A stretch of 64,000 nucleotides of DNA, from assembly GCA_009377605.1 (NCBI GenBank), contig WHTT01000008.1:1-64000 (forward strand). The letters are read 5' to 3'. Below the pieces are notes generated by a model that was not told where the DNA came from, ran no database searches, and saw only the letters and a list, made by a program, of their open reading frames with translations. Source of the stretch: Luteitalea sp. (GTDB taxonomy: Bacteria > Acidobacteriota > Vicinamibacteria > Vicinamibacterales > Vicinamibacteraceae). Position numbers and translations under genes: made by a program. This document shows positions 1-8,015 of the stretch, one piece after another (within the stretch, counting starts at the first letter, position 1; each line of letters opens with the position of its first letter).

Positions 1-2714
1 GTTCGACGTAGCCTTGGCGAAGTCGAAACGGGCGGACGAGTCGGCGAACGCGCCCTACCATTGCCGCGGGACGGTCGGCTCGCTGAGGTGTCCGTCTCAC
101 GCATCGGAACGAGCGTGATGGGCCCCAGCAGGCCAGACGGTTCGATCTCCCAACCGGAAGCATCGAACGGTTCGTAGCGGATATCCACGATGTTGATCTC
201 GCGCATGATCTTCCAGCGCTGTCCGCGACGGTCCATATCGCGGATGCGGTTGGCAGCAGTGTTCGTCACGTCGATCTCGAGAACGTTGCCACCGGGTCTG
301 AGATAGCGACCGACCCGCATCGTGAACGGGATGCTCCATGCGGTCTCCACGTCGCGGCCGTTGAGTCGCACGCGTGCGCTCTCGCGCACGTCGCCGAGAT
401 CCAGCAACCAGTCGTCCGCCTGCCGTTGGGGCAGCTCGAGCTCGATGCGGTAGCGTGCCGTCCCGCCGAACCGCCGTGCCTCGTCATCGCCCAGCTCCGT
501 CCAGGATTTCAGCTGGGTGGTTCGGATTCCCCGCGGCAAGACCGGGCCGCCTTCGAGAAACTCGATCGTCCAAGTTCCTGTGACCGCGACACGCGCGCCA
601 GACGAGGCGAGATACGTCCAGCCGTTTCCGTCCGGCCGCCCATCTCTCAACGTGCGCAGCACGAACGATTCGCCCGGCTCGATCTGCAGATACACCTCGA
701 GACGCCCGTTTGCACCTTGCCGCGTCGCGGCCATGCCTGTCGAGCCGGCGACAGGATCGAGAAGCATGGCTGAGCGCGCGGCGACGCCGAGTGGAATCCA
801 ACCTTCAACGCGCTCCGCCGAGAGATTCGCTAGAAAATAGTCGTGCCCGAGCTCGCTCTCGCGCCTGACGAACCCGATCCCGCTCCGGGCGATTGGCTCG
901 TAAGGCACGTTCGTGTGCTCGAGCGCGGAAAGCACATCGCCGCGGAACATGGCCCCGCGGCCGGCTCGGAGCTCGTCGACGCCGGCACTGCTGCTTTGCC
1001 GGAAAGCCAGTCCACCGACGAGGCGATGGAGCGCCCGACGACGCTCCTCGAGTCGTCCGTATCCCGGGACATCCTTCGGAAGATCAGCGAAGATCACTGT
1101 CGCGCCGCCCTCCGCAAGCTTCGCGATGTGTTGCAGTGTTGCCAGAGGGATGACTTCTGCGGCGGGCACGACCAGCACGCGGTAAACATTCCCGGGCGTG
1201 GCCAGCCTGCTTCGCTCGGCACGCGTTCGCATCAACTGATCGTCGGAGATGTAGTCGAAGGTATAACCAGCCTCGTCGAGCTGCTTCGCCAGCTTGCCAA
1301 CAGGCTCGTCGACGAGAAAGCCCACCTCGTGGACCGTGAGCTGCTTTGCGAGGCCTTCAGGGTCCTTCCAGACGTCGTAGACCGGCCAGTAGACCAGGAT
1401 GTCGTTGTCGGGACGACCGCGTTGGAGAATCGACTGCACCCGTTCCACGTATTGGTTGAGCGCTGCGAAGTCCTTCCACCAGGTGTTGCTTGGATTGAAC
1501 TGCGTGGCCGCATAGAACAACCAGCCAGGCCAGGGGATGTCCTGCGGCGAATAGACGGTGCCATGGTAGAAGATGTGGTTGATACCGTCGAGCCACACGC
1601 GATCGATCTCCGGCTTCACGTGGGCGAGCGTCACCTTCCAGTGGTCGCGCAGCCAGGTCGCCGTCTCGGACGACGTGAGCCGACGTCCCATCACGTGCGC
1701 AGCCGACGAAGCCATCCGGCTCACCAGGGGCTCTGGGAGATCCTGATCGTGACGGACGGCGGCCGGGTCGCGCCTCAAGCCTGGGACGGGAAAAGGCGTC
1801 GACCCGAAGATCTCGGTCTCGGGAATGTCGACCGCTCCATACAGGTCGAGCAGATTGGCGGGCGCTCCGTGCGACTGGTTGCGGACGATGAACCCATGCT
1901 CGTGCGACCATTCCGCCCAAGCGCGCAGGAAGTCCAGGTGTAACCGCGACAGCGTGGCGCGATAGTCGCTCTTGATCCGCCCGAGGCTTTCCGGGGCCAT
2001 CTCCTCGTTTCCGACGAGCGCAGGGGCAAACTGCTGAAGGTCGTATCCGTGCATCGCACAAAACAGGCCAGGGAGGCGGTCGGTCCAACTCGCATCGAAG
2101 TACTCGAAGGAATCGTGGAACTGCGCACGAATCAGCGTGTCGGGAAAACCGGTGAAGGCGCGGTCGAACGGCTGGAGGTAGCGTCGCAGCGCATCGACGG
2201 AGTACGGGTCGACGACGAGGCCTTCGCCGCCGCGCGCGGCGCGCTTGACCAGCATCGCGGTTGATTCACCGGAGAGGCGGCCGTCACGTATCACCGCCCG
2301 TGCGCTCGAATCGGGCTCTGTGACCCACGGGCCTCCAAAGGGCCACCCGGTGCCCGTTGCCATGTCGACACCGAGGCCGAGGCGCTTGGCTTCGCGTCCT
2401 GTGTGCGCGAGCATTTCCATGTATCTGGGCGTGAGGAAATCGATGTAGCGATTCTCGTAGCCACGTGCGCCGTAAATCGGCGCGATCTCGACGCCCCCAA
2501 TGCCCGCCGCCGCCAGCTTCTCGAGCTGCCATGTGAGGTTCTCCTTGTCCACGGCACTGCCTGGCCACCACCAACGCGTCCACGGCTTTGCGGTGTGCCC
2601 AGTGTGATGTTCCGGCCAGCCGAGATCGTCTGATCGCTGCTCCTGCGTGTGTGCGCCGGCGGACAGCCCGGCAACGGCCAACACAACCGCCAAGAAACTA
2701 GCTCTAAGACCCAT
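1..2714 (-). CDS. GH106-type alpha-L-rhamnosidase, secreted, 3' end cut by window
   Basis: This large secreted glycoside hydrolase probably removes alpha-L-rhamnose from rhamnose-containing polysaccharide (family-level inference, Glyco_hydro_106). The frame is open from ATG 2714 to the window edge, 904 codons. A signal peptide (MGLRASFLAVVLAVAGLSAG) leads into the motif TRWWWPGSAV, then GTGWPFGGPWV, HGFIVRNQSHGAP and INHIFYHGTVYSPQDIPWPG, an arrangement typical of GH106 catalytic regions. A C-terminal beta-sandwich-like part follows (RARVRLNG-type segment near residues 800-850). The last 25 or so codons read into low-complexity GC-rich sequence resembling the palindromic repeats elsewhere here, so the natural end is probably just outside the window. 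Rhamnose fits the RmlD gene downstream. The enzyme could trim or recycle the locus product or act on foreign polymer. Confidence 0.85.
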   Translation of the reverse strand, partial: MGLRASFLAVVLAVAGLSAGAHTQEQRSDDLGWPEHHTGHTAKPWTRWWWPGSAVDKENLTWQLEKLAAAGIGGVEIAPIYGARGYENRYIDFLTPRYMEMLAHTGREAKRLGLGVDMATGTGWPFGGPWVTEPDSSARAVIRDGRLSGESTAMLVKRAARGGEGLVVDPYSVDALRRYLQPFDRAFTGFPDTLIRAQFHDSFEYFDASWTDRLPGLFCAMHGYDLQQFAPALVGNEEMAPESLGRIKSDYRATLSRLHLDFLRAWAEWSHEHGFIVRNQSHGAPANLLDLYGAVDIPETEIFGSTPFPVPGLRRDPAAVRHDQDLPEPLVSRMASSAAHVMGRRLTSSETATWLRDHWKVTLAHVKPEIDRVWLDGINHIFYHGTVYSPQDIPWPGWLFYAATQFNPSNTWWKDFAALNQYVERVQSILQRGRPDNDILVYWPVYDVWKDPEGLAKQLTVHEVGFLVDEPVGKLAKQLDEAGYTFDYISDDQLMRTRAERSRLATPGNVYRVLVVPAAEVIPLATLQHIAKLAEGGATVIFADLPKDVPGYGRLEERRRALHRLVGGLAFRQSSSAGVDELRAGRGAMFRGDVLSALEHTNVPYEPIARSGIGFVRRESELGHDYFLANLSAERVEGWIPLGVAARSAMLLDPVAGSTGMAATRQGANGRLEVYLQIEPGESFVLRTLRDGRPDGNGWTYLASSGARVAVTGTWTIEFLEGGPVLPRGIRTTQLKSWTELGDDEARRFGGTARYRIELELPQRQADDWLLDLGDVRESARVRLNGRDVETAWSIPFTMRVGRYLRPGGNVLEIDVTNTAANRIRDMDRRGQRWKIMREINIVDIRYEPFDASGWEIEPSGLLGPITLVPMRETDTSASRPSRGNGRARSPTRPPVSTSPRLRR

Positions 2715-2737
2715 TTGTATTGCCAATCGTTGGCGCT

Positions 2738-2811
2738 CGTAGCGCAGGCCTTCAGGCCTGCCAATTGCGCGGCGTGGAATCCTGCAGGCAGGCCTAAAGG
2801 CCTGCGCTACG
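2738..2811. repeat. REP-like palindromic pair (GTAGCGCAGGCC family), copy 1
   Basis: Two 25-base arms (2738-2762 and 2787-2811) are inverted relative to each other with one mismatch, and each arm is itself a palindrome around GCAGGCC..GGCCTGC. The outer ends read CGTAG/CTACG. It lies between the GH106 start and the stop of the GT fusion. A nearly identical element is at 12320-12392. It could act as a hairpin in mRNA, but its recurrence suggests a dispersed REP-type element. Confidence 0.9.
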
Positions 2812-2823
2812 ACGGCCGCGATG

Positions 2824-5800
2824 TTACCCCACTCGCCGAGCGCGGAACATCGTCAGGCGATTGCGAACCGACATGCCGTAACGGACTGGTGCCAGCTGCT
2901 TGAAGGCTTCGAACTGACGCTCGGAGATGCCAAGCCGAAGGGCGGTCCGCTTCACGTACTTCGAGACCCGATATGCTCGCTCGAGGCGCGATCGCAGGCC
3001 CACGACGGCCCTTGCCCGATCTGCGGCGAAGTGCGGCGCTGCGCAGAAGCGTCGCATCGGTTCGACGACGCGCGACCAACGAAGCTCCTCCGCCAGCACC
3101 GCGCAATTGGCGGCGGCGGCGGCCCGCGCCCGCTCGTCATCCAGGAGCGCTGCGATGGCGGCGGCGAGCCGGTCGACATCGGCCGGCGGTACGACGCGTC
3201 CCAGACCTCGTGCGACGACCACATCGCTGAAATAGTCACCGGCTGTGCAGACAATGGGCAACCTCGCCCAAATGTAATCCAGCATCCGCGTGCGAAACGA
3301 GAAGTGCGTCTCGAGATGGGCGAGGTGCGTGCTCACACCGAGATCCGCTTCCAATAAGTACGCAGCGCGATCGTGATACGGCACCCAATCGTTGAAGAGC
3401 ACGTGCGTGTCGAGCAGGCCGAGCTCACGAGAGAGCTGGATGCTCGAATCGACGACCTTCATCGGGAGGACGGCTGGATTCGGATGCTTGGTTCCCATGA
3501 AGAAGAGCTTGAGGTCGCGCCGGCCCCCGTCCACGAGCTGCTTGACCGCTCTGATCAGCGTGTGCGGGTCCTGCCAATCGAGCAGCGAGCCGCCCCAGAG
3601 CAGGAGCGTGTCGTCCGGCCCGATTGCGGGGTGCACACCCTTGAGCATGCGGCGAGGCACCTCATCATCCGCAACGCCGCGTGCACGGGCTGCCTCCCGT
3701 TCGAAGCTGTCGGCGTCGAGCTCGGGGATGCCAAACGGCACGACGTCGATGAGCGCTCTCAGTGACGCGTCCGCGGAAATCGTCCTCGGGTTGACGCGCC
3801 CGGCCGTGTGCAACGCGCCGATCCAGAAGTCGCGCTGCTGCTCACTCGCGCAGATGAAGAAATCGCCGATACCGAGCTGATGGTTCTGAACGGCAAGGAT
3901 CTGACGCGCAGCGTGCTCGATCTGAGCCGTGCGCGCCTCCGTGCCTGACCTCATCTCTGCTCCGTGCTGCTCGAGGTGCTCGAGCGTGAATGGGCAGTAG
4001 AGATCGACCACGATAGGAACCAGCAGCGTGCTCAAATATGGGAACTTCGTGAACGCGAAGCCCCAGGCCAGCACGATGTCCGCCTCCTCGGCGAGCTTGC
4101 CCAGGCCGATCGGCCTATTCTCGTCGTACGGCACGATCGAGCAGCGACCGTCGCGGAGTGTCGTTCCGGTCGGCGCAGCAATCGTGACCCGCGCGACCGA
4201 CGCGAGCGCGCGTCCCATCTCGAGCGCACGGATGGCCGGCCCGGACATCTGGTCCTTCAAGGCTTCGTGAGTGACGATGAGGAGGCTGGGCCGGTCGCGG
4301 AGGAAGCGCGGGACTTCGAAGAGCTCGAGGAGTATCTCGTGCAGCTTTCGGTACGACGTGCGGCCGTTGAGCGGCCCCGGCGGTTCGAGAGCGCGCCCGA
4401 GCCGTGGTAGGACAACCGCATCCGGCACGCGGCGGCCGCGTTGCAAGACGGCCCGCTCTTCCGCGATGCGCGGCAGCGCCGAGAGCGCGACACCCGCCGC
4501 CGCAAACGGCACGACGGGAAAATCAGCGATGAGTCGCGCTTCGGGCGCGACCGGTGGGCCCATGTCGTACACCGGTGCGGCCCGTCTGGGCCGGAAGCGG
4601 CTTTGGCCGAGCCATGGACGTAGAGACTCGGCAAACCGCGTACGGCGCACGAGCGCGAGATCCTGTGTGACGCGGCGAGCGGCCAGGAGCAAGGCAGCGG
4701 GCAAGACACGGCGCAGGACGCGAGCCTCATAGTTCTTCAGCACCGTCCAGAGCGCGTTGCGCTGCATCAGGTACTGCTTCTGCCCGTCGGGGTAGCGCCT
4801 CGACGTGCCGCCGTGCCGGTGATACACGATGGCATCCAGCGCCGTGCGAACCTCGTAACCTGCTGCCCGTACGCGCCACCCAAGATCGACGTCGTCGTAA
4901 TAGGCGAAAAAGCTCGGGTCGAAACCGCCAGCCGCCAGGTACGCCCGGCGCGTGATGGCAAACGCGCCGCCATTGGCGAAGAACGTCTCGCCGCCACCCA
5001 GGTACTCGGTCGCATTTGGCTTGCCGTACCGCTCCTGGACGCCAAAGGCTTCGAACGTGCTCGTTCCGCCGACGAAGTCAATGCGCTTGCCGTCCCAGCT
5101 CAACACGCGTGCGGCGATGCACGCGTACTGGTCGTCGAGGGCGTCTATCAGACGGCGCACGGTCTCCGAGTCCACGCGCATGTCGTTGTTGAGGAACAGG
5201 AGGACGTCGCCCGTGGCGGCGTCGACGCCGGCAGCATTGGCGCCGGTGAAGCCTCGGTTCTCTGGAAGCGGAACGAGGCGCACGTCCGGGAACTCCTGTC
5301 CGAGAAGCGCTCGCGATTCGTCCGTCGAACCATTGTCCACACAGATGAGCTCGAGCCGATCCTCTGGGTAGTCGCTCTCGCGAAGTGAGCCGTAGCAGTC
5401 GCGGAGGTACTCGTGGCCATTCCAGTTGACGACAATGACGGAGACGCGCGGACGGAGCGGGCTCTCCGAGGAAGGCGCCGTTGGGACCCGCGCCGCGAGC
5501 GTCTCCCGAGCACGTGTAGGCCCGACCTTTAGGTCGGGCGGACGCAATGTCCGAGATTCGTCGTCGTCACTTTGCTCGCCGTTGTCGGCGTCGCCCGACC
5601 TAAAGGTCGGGCCTACATTGCTGACGCCTGACGCCTGATCCCTGACGCCTGACGCCTCTCCGGCGAGCTCATCCATGAAGCTGTGCAGGGCGAGCAGGGG
5701 AATGGCGGTCGCCGCTTCGTCTTCGGGCCAAGGCATCGACGGGGGCACGCCGCCGATTCGTGCCTGCACTCGTGAAAGAAGTGACTCCCGCCCCCATTGG

Positions 5801-6627
5801 CCACCGAAGCGCAAGTCGCCTGCATCGATACCGGCTGCGCGCCAAGCGGTCAGCAGCGCCGCAGTGGTCTTCGTGGCGACCACCGCTGCCAGCTCATCGC
5901 GCGACATCGTCTTGGCGGCGGTGATCAGCGGATTTCGCCATGTCAGAAAGTCGCGCACGTGGGCCGCGAGAGGATACGCGTCGGGGCCAGTCTGCCGGCC
6001 CATGGGACCGACAGTACGCACGACGATCCCGCGTGCCCGTGCCCGCGCAGCGAGATCGGCCACTACGCCCACCGACCACATGCGCTCATCGAGGCCGCTG
6101 AGGAGGTCGAACGTGTGACGGCTCATCGTCCACAGCGGCGGATCGAGGAGGGCGCGATGGGCAACGCCGGCCACCGTGTCGACGTACGCGTCGCACAGGC
6201 GCCGGATCGGGTCGGCTTGGGCCTCGGCGGTGCCTCTCCGCCGGCCTGCTGTCTGGGGCGCTTGCGCACCAGAAGAGGCGGAATCGTCTAGAGATCCAGA
6301 GCCGGACGCCGGGGACCGATGCGCCGGCGCGAGAACGAGGAGGTGGGGCTCTGCCTTGATCCGTGTTGCAGCCGTGAGCACCGCCAGATCCGCAGCGGTC
6401 CATTCGAACGCCGGATCCGCAAAGAGAAGCCAGGTGCCCCGCGCTTCGCGCGCCGCGTCGTTCATGCGTGCGGCTGCGCCGCGCGGCTGCTGTGGGTCGT
6501 CATGGGCGCGTATGACGTCGACGGTGTGGCCGACGGCCTGCTCGACGAGCGTACGGAGGGCCTCGAGCCGGTCACGGGCCGGCCAGCGCGCAGCGTGGAG
6601 AATGAGCGAGACGGAAGGTCCGGTCAC
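2824..6627 (-). CDS. GT2-GT4 fusion glycosyltransferase (1267 aa)
   Basis: A multidomain cytoplasmic glycosyltransferase likely to add two or more successive sugars to a lipid-linked glycan. Residues 1 to about 320 look like a degenerate GT-A region (VSLILHAARW start). Residues about 393-640 are a classic GT2 domain (RVSVIVVNWNG, ICVDNGSTDES, LFLNNDMRVD, FFAYYDDVDLGWR). Residues about 780-1190 are a GT4-like Rossmann pair (LLIVTHEALKDQMSGPAIR, LLLWGGSLLDWQDP, VVPPADVDRLAAAI). It starts with GTG at 6627. Residues about 323-371 are not ordinary protein: they translate a palindromic repeat plus TGACGCC direct repeats (VGPTFRSG, RPPDLKVGPTR). Before the IS/MITE insertion its start lay about 31 bases after the stop of the DesII-like gene, so the two were probably co-transcribed. 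The donors cannot be told from sequence. Confidence 0.92.
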   Translation of the reverse strand: MTGPSVSLILHAARWPARDRLEALRTLVEQAVGHTVDVIRAHDDPQQPRGAAARMNDAAREARGTWLLFADPAFEWTAADLAVLTAATRIKAEPHLLVLAPAHRSPASGSGSLDDSASSGAQAPQTAGRRRGTAEAQADPIRRLCDAYVDTVAGVAHRALLDPPLWTMSRHTFDLLSGLDERMWSVGVVADLAARARARGIVVRTVGPMGRQTGPDAYPLAAHVRDFLTWRNPLITAAKTMSRDELAAVVATKTTAALLTAWRAAGIDAGDLRFGGQWGRESLLSRVQARIGGVPPSMPWPEDEAATAIPLLALHSFMDELAGEASGVRDQASGVSNVGPTFRSGDADNGEQSDDDESRTLRPPDLKVGPTRARETLAARVPTAPSSESPLRPRVSVIVVNWNGHEYLRDCYGSLRESDYPEDRLELICVDNGSTDESRALLGQEFPDVRLVPLPENRGFTGANAAGVDAATGDVLLFLNNDMRVDSETVRRLIDALDDQYACIAARVLSWDGKRIDFVGGTSTFEAFGVQERYGKPNATEYLGGGETFFANGGAFAITRRAYLAAGGFDPSFFAYYDDVDLGWRVRAAGYEVRTALDAIVYHRHGGTSRRYPDGQKQYLMQRNALWTVLKNYEARVLRRVLPAALLLAARRVTQDLALVRRTRFAESLRPWLGQSRFRPRRAAPVYDMGPPVAPEARLIADFPVVPFAAAGVALSALPRIAEERAVLQRGRRVPDAVVLPRLGRALEPPGPLNGRTSYRKLHEILLELFEVPRFLRDRPSLLIVTHEALKDQMSGPAIRALEMGRALASVARVTIAAPTGTTLRDGRCSIVPYDENRPIGLGKLAEEADIVLAWGFAFTKFPYLSTLLVPIVVDLYCPFTLEHLEQHGAEMRSGTEARTAQIEHAARQILAVQNHQLGIGDFFICASEQQRDFWIGALHTAGRVNPRTISADASLRALIDVVPFGIPELDADSFEREAARARGVADDEVPRRMLKGVHPAIGPDDTLLLWGGSLLDWQDPHTLIRAVKQLVDGGRRDLKLFFMGTKHPNPAVLPMKVVDSSIQLSRELGLLDTHVLFNDWVPYHDRAAYLLEADLGVSTHLAHLETHFSFRTRMLDYIWARLPIVCTAGDYFSDVVVARGLGRVVPPADVDRLAAAIAALLDDERARAAAAANCAVLAEELRWSRVVEPMRRFCAAPHFAADRARAVVGLRSRLERAYRVSKYVKRTALRLGISERQFEAFKQLAPVRYGMSVRNRLTMFRARRVG
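5516..5660. repeat. Palindromic repeat plus TGACGCC direct repeats inside a coding region
   Basis: Arms 5516-5539 and 5593-5616 (GTAGGCCCGACCTTTAGGTC type, each self-palindromic) form a perfect inverted pair. They are followed at 5617-5660 by tandem TGACGCC units. The whole block is translated in frame in the GT fusion protein and falls exactly between its first and second glycosyltransferase domains. It has the same architecture as the intergenic REP pairs but a different arm sequence. Confidence 0.9.
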
Positions 6628-6661
6628 GGCCGCCTGTCGGAAAATGGCCGGGCTCGATCTA

Positions 6662-7853
6662 GTACATCGTCCGATTAGTACTTTATGTTATTCGCAGGCT
6701 CGTGTAACGTGGGTGCCATGCCACGAGTCGCGCCGGCGATCACCCTGAATGCCGTGACAGATACGATGTTGCGTCACCTGGTCCGGTCGCCGTCGACTCC
6801 GCAGGCGCTGGCCCTGCGGGGCCAGATTGTGCTGGCGGCCAGCGAGGGCCGCTCCAACCAACAGATTGCTGCCACGTTGCACATCCCCGAAGTGACCGTC
6901 GGCAAGTGGCGCCGCGCGTTTGCCCTCTCCGGCCTGGACGGCTTGCACGACGCGCCGCGGTCGGGGCGCCCGCCGAAACACAGCGACAAGGTGTGGCAGC
7001 GGATCCAGACGCGCGTCTGTGAGCAACCGGAGGCGTACAGCCGCTGGAGTGTGCGGACGTTGGCCCGGGATCTCGGGTTGCCGCCCACGACGGTGCATGA
7101 GGCGTTGGTGAGCGCCCGGCTGCAGCCCCATCGCGTCCGCACGTTTACCTTCAGTCCCGACTCCGACTTCGAAGCGAAATTGCTCGATCTCGTGGGGCTC
7201 TATCTGCATCCGCCAGACAACGCGATCGTCCTGTGCGTCGATGAAAAATCGGGGATTCAGGCGTTGGACCGGACGCAGCCCGGCCTGCCGCTGCGCGCGA
7301 CGCGTCCCCGGACGTGGACCAATGAATACGTGCGGCATGGCACCCAAGCGCTGCTGGCCGCGCTGGATATCGCCACCGGACGCGTGATTGGGCACGTCAA
7401 AGACCGGCGGACCTCCGCGAACTTTCTCCGCTTTATGAACGACGTCGTCGCAGCGTTTCCGAACCGGGATCTCCACATTATTCTCGACAATCTGAACATC
7501 CATAAGAACGCCGCGGCCCAACGGTGGCTCAAGCGCCATCCGTCGGTGCATTTCCATCACACGCCAACCCATGCGTCGTGGACCAATCTGATCGAGTGCT
7601 TCTTCAGCATCCTGGGAAAGCAGGGCCTCTCCCACCGAGTCGATCGATCAAAAACGTCGCTGCGCGAGTTTCTCATCGAGTATCTGACGACCTACAACGA
7701 GACGAGCGGCCCCTTTACCTGGACGAAAGGGCCAGAGCAGTTGCGAAGCATCATTGAGGCCACGAAAGCGTATCAGGCGGCGCATCCCCGGAAGCGCCGC
7801 CGCACACGCAAAACACGCGGCCAATAACATAAATCACTAATCGGACGATGTAC
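6662..7853 (+). mobile_element. IS630-family insertion sequence (1192 bp, intact)
   Basis: A complete element bounded by terminal inverted repeats: 6662-6695 matches the complement of 7820-7853 at 31 of 34 positions (GTACATCGTCCGATTAGT at both ends). It is flanked by TA dinucleotides at 6660-6661 and 7854-7855, the target duplication expected for IS630/Tc1-mariner elements. It carries one uninterrupted DDE transposase. Intact ORF and near-perfect ends suggest recent arrival. The right-hand TA is shared with the adjoining MITE. Confidence 0.95.
6718..7827 (+). CDS. IS630-family DDE transposase
   Basis: Cut-and-paste transposase of 369 residues. The N-terminal helix-turn-helix region (SNQQIAATLHIPEVTVGKWR) is followed by a second HTH (RDLGLPPTTVHEAL), then the RNase-H-like catalytic core with the three acidic positions of the family in VLCVDEKSGIQ, IILDNLNIHK and WTNLIECFFSIL. 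An upstream ATG at 6685 lies inside the left terminal repeat and would add 11 residues; ATG 6718 (MPRVAPAITL) looks more natural. No frameshift or premature stop is visible, so the element is probably active. Its orientation opposes the flanking biosynthetic genes. Confidence 0.95.
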   Translation: MPRVAPAITLNAVTDTMLRHLVRSPSTPQALALRGQIVLAASEGRSNQQIAATLHIPEVTVGKWRRAFALSGLDGLHDAPRSGRPPKHSDKVWQRIQTRVCEQPEAYSRWSVRTLARDLGLPPTTVHEALVSARLQPHRVRTFTFSPDSDFEAKLLDLVGLYLHPPDNAIVLCVDEKSGIQALDRTQPGLPLRATRPRTWTNEYVRHGTQALLAALDIATGRVIGHVKDRRTSANFLRFMNDVVAAFPNRDLHIILDNLNIHKNAAAQRWLKRHPSVHFHHTPTHASWTNLIECFFSILGKQGLSHRVDRSKTSLREFLIEYLTTYNETSGPFTWTKGPEQLRSIIEATKAYQAAHPRKRRRTRKTRGQ

Positions 7854-7855
7854 TA

Positions 7856-8015
7856 GTGTCCTGGAACAGTGATTCGCGACATAATTCCCGGGCGGGGCAT
7901 CCCGCCTGGCGGCGTTGCTCGTCAGTCACATACGGCCTGTATGCTCCCTCCTCGCGCCTTGCCAGCCGGGCGCCGCGCTCCGGGACTTATGCCACGAATC
8001 ACTGTTCCAGGACAC
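7856..8015. mobile_element. MITE-like non-coding element (160 bp) with TA duplication
   Basis: Termini 7856-7894 and 7977-8015 are inverted repeats of about 38 bases beginning GTGTCCTGGAACAGTGATTC, with 21 perfect outer bases. TA flanks both sides (7854-7855 and 8016-8017). The interior of about 80 bases has no ORF. These are the marks of a miniature element mobilised by an IS630-type transposase, but its ends differ from the neighbouring IS630 copy, so a different transposase would be needed. Confidence 0.88.

Noticed and set aside
843-1943. 366-codon open frame on the plus strand
   Set aside because: It is fully antisense to the GH106 gene, whose protein has family motifs; the plus-strand product has none.
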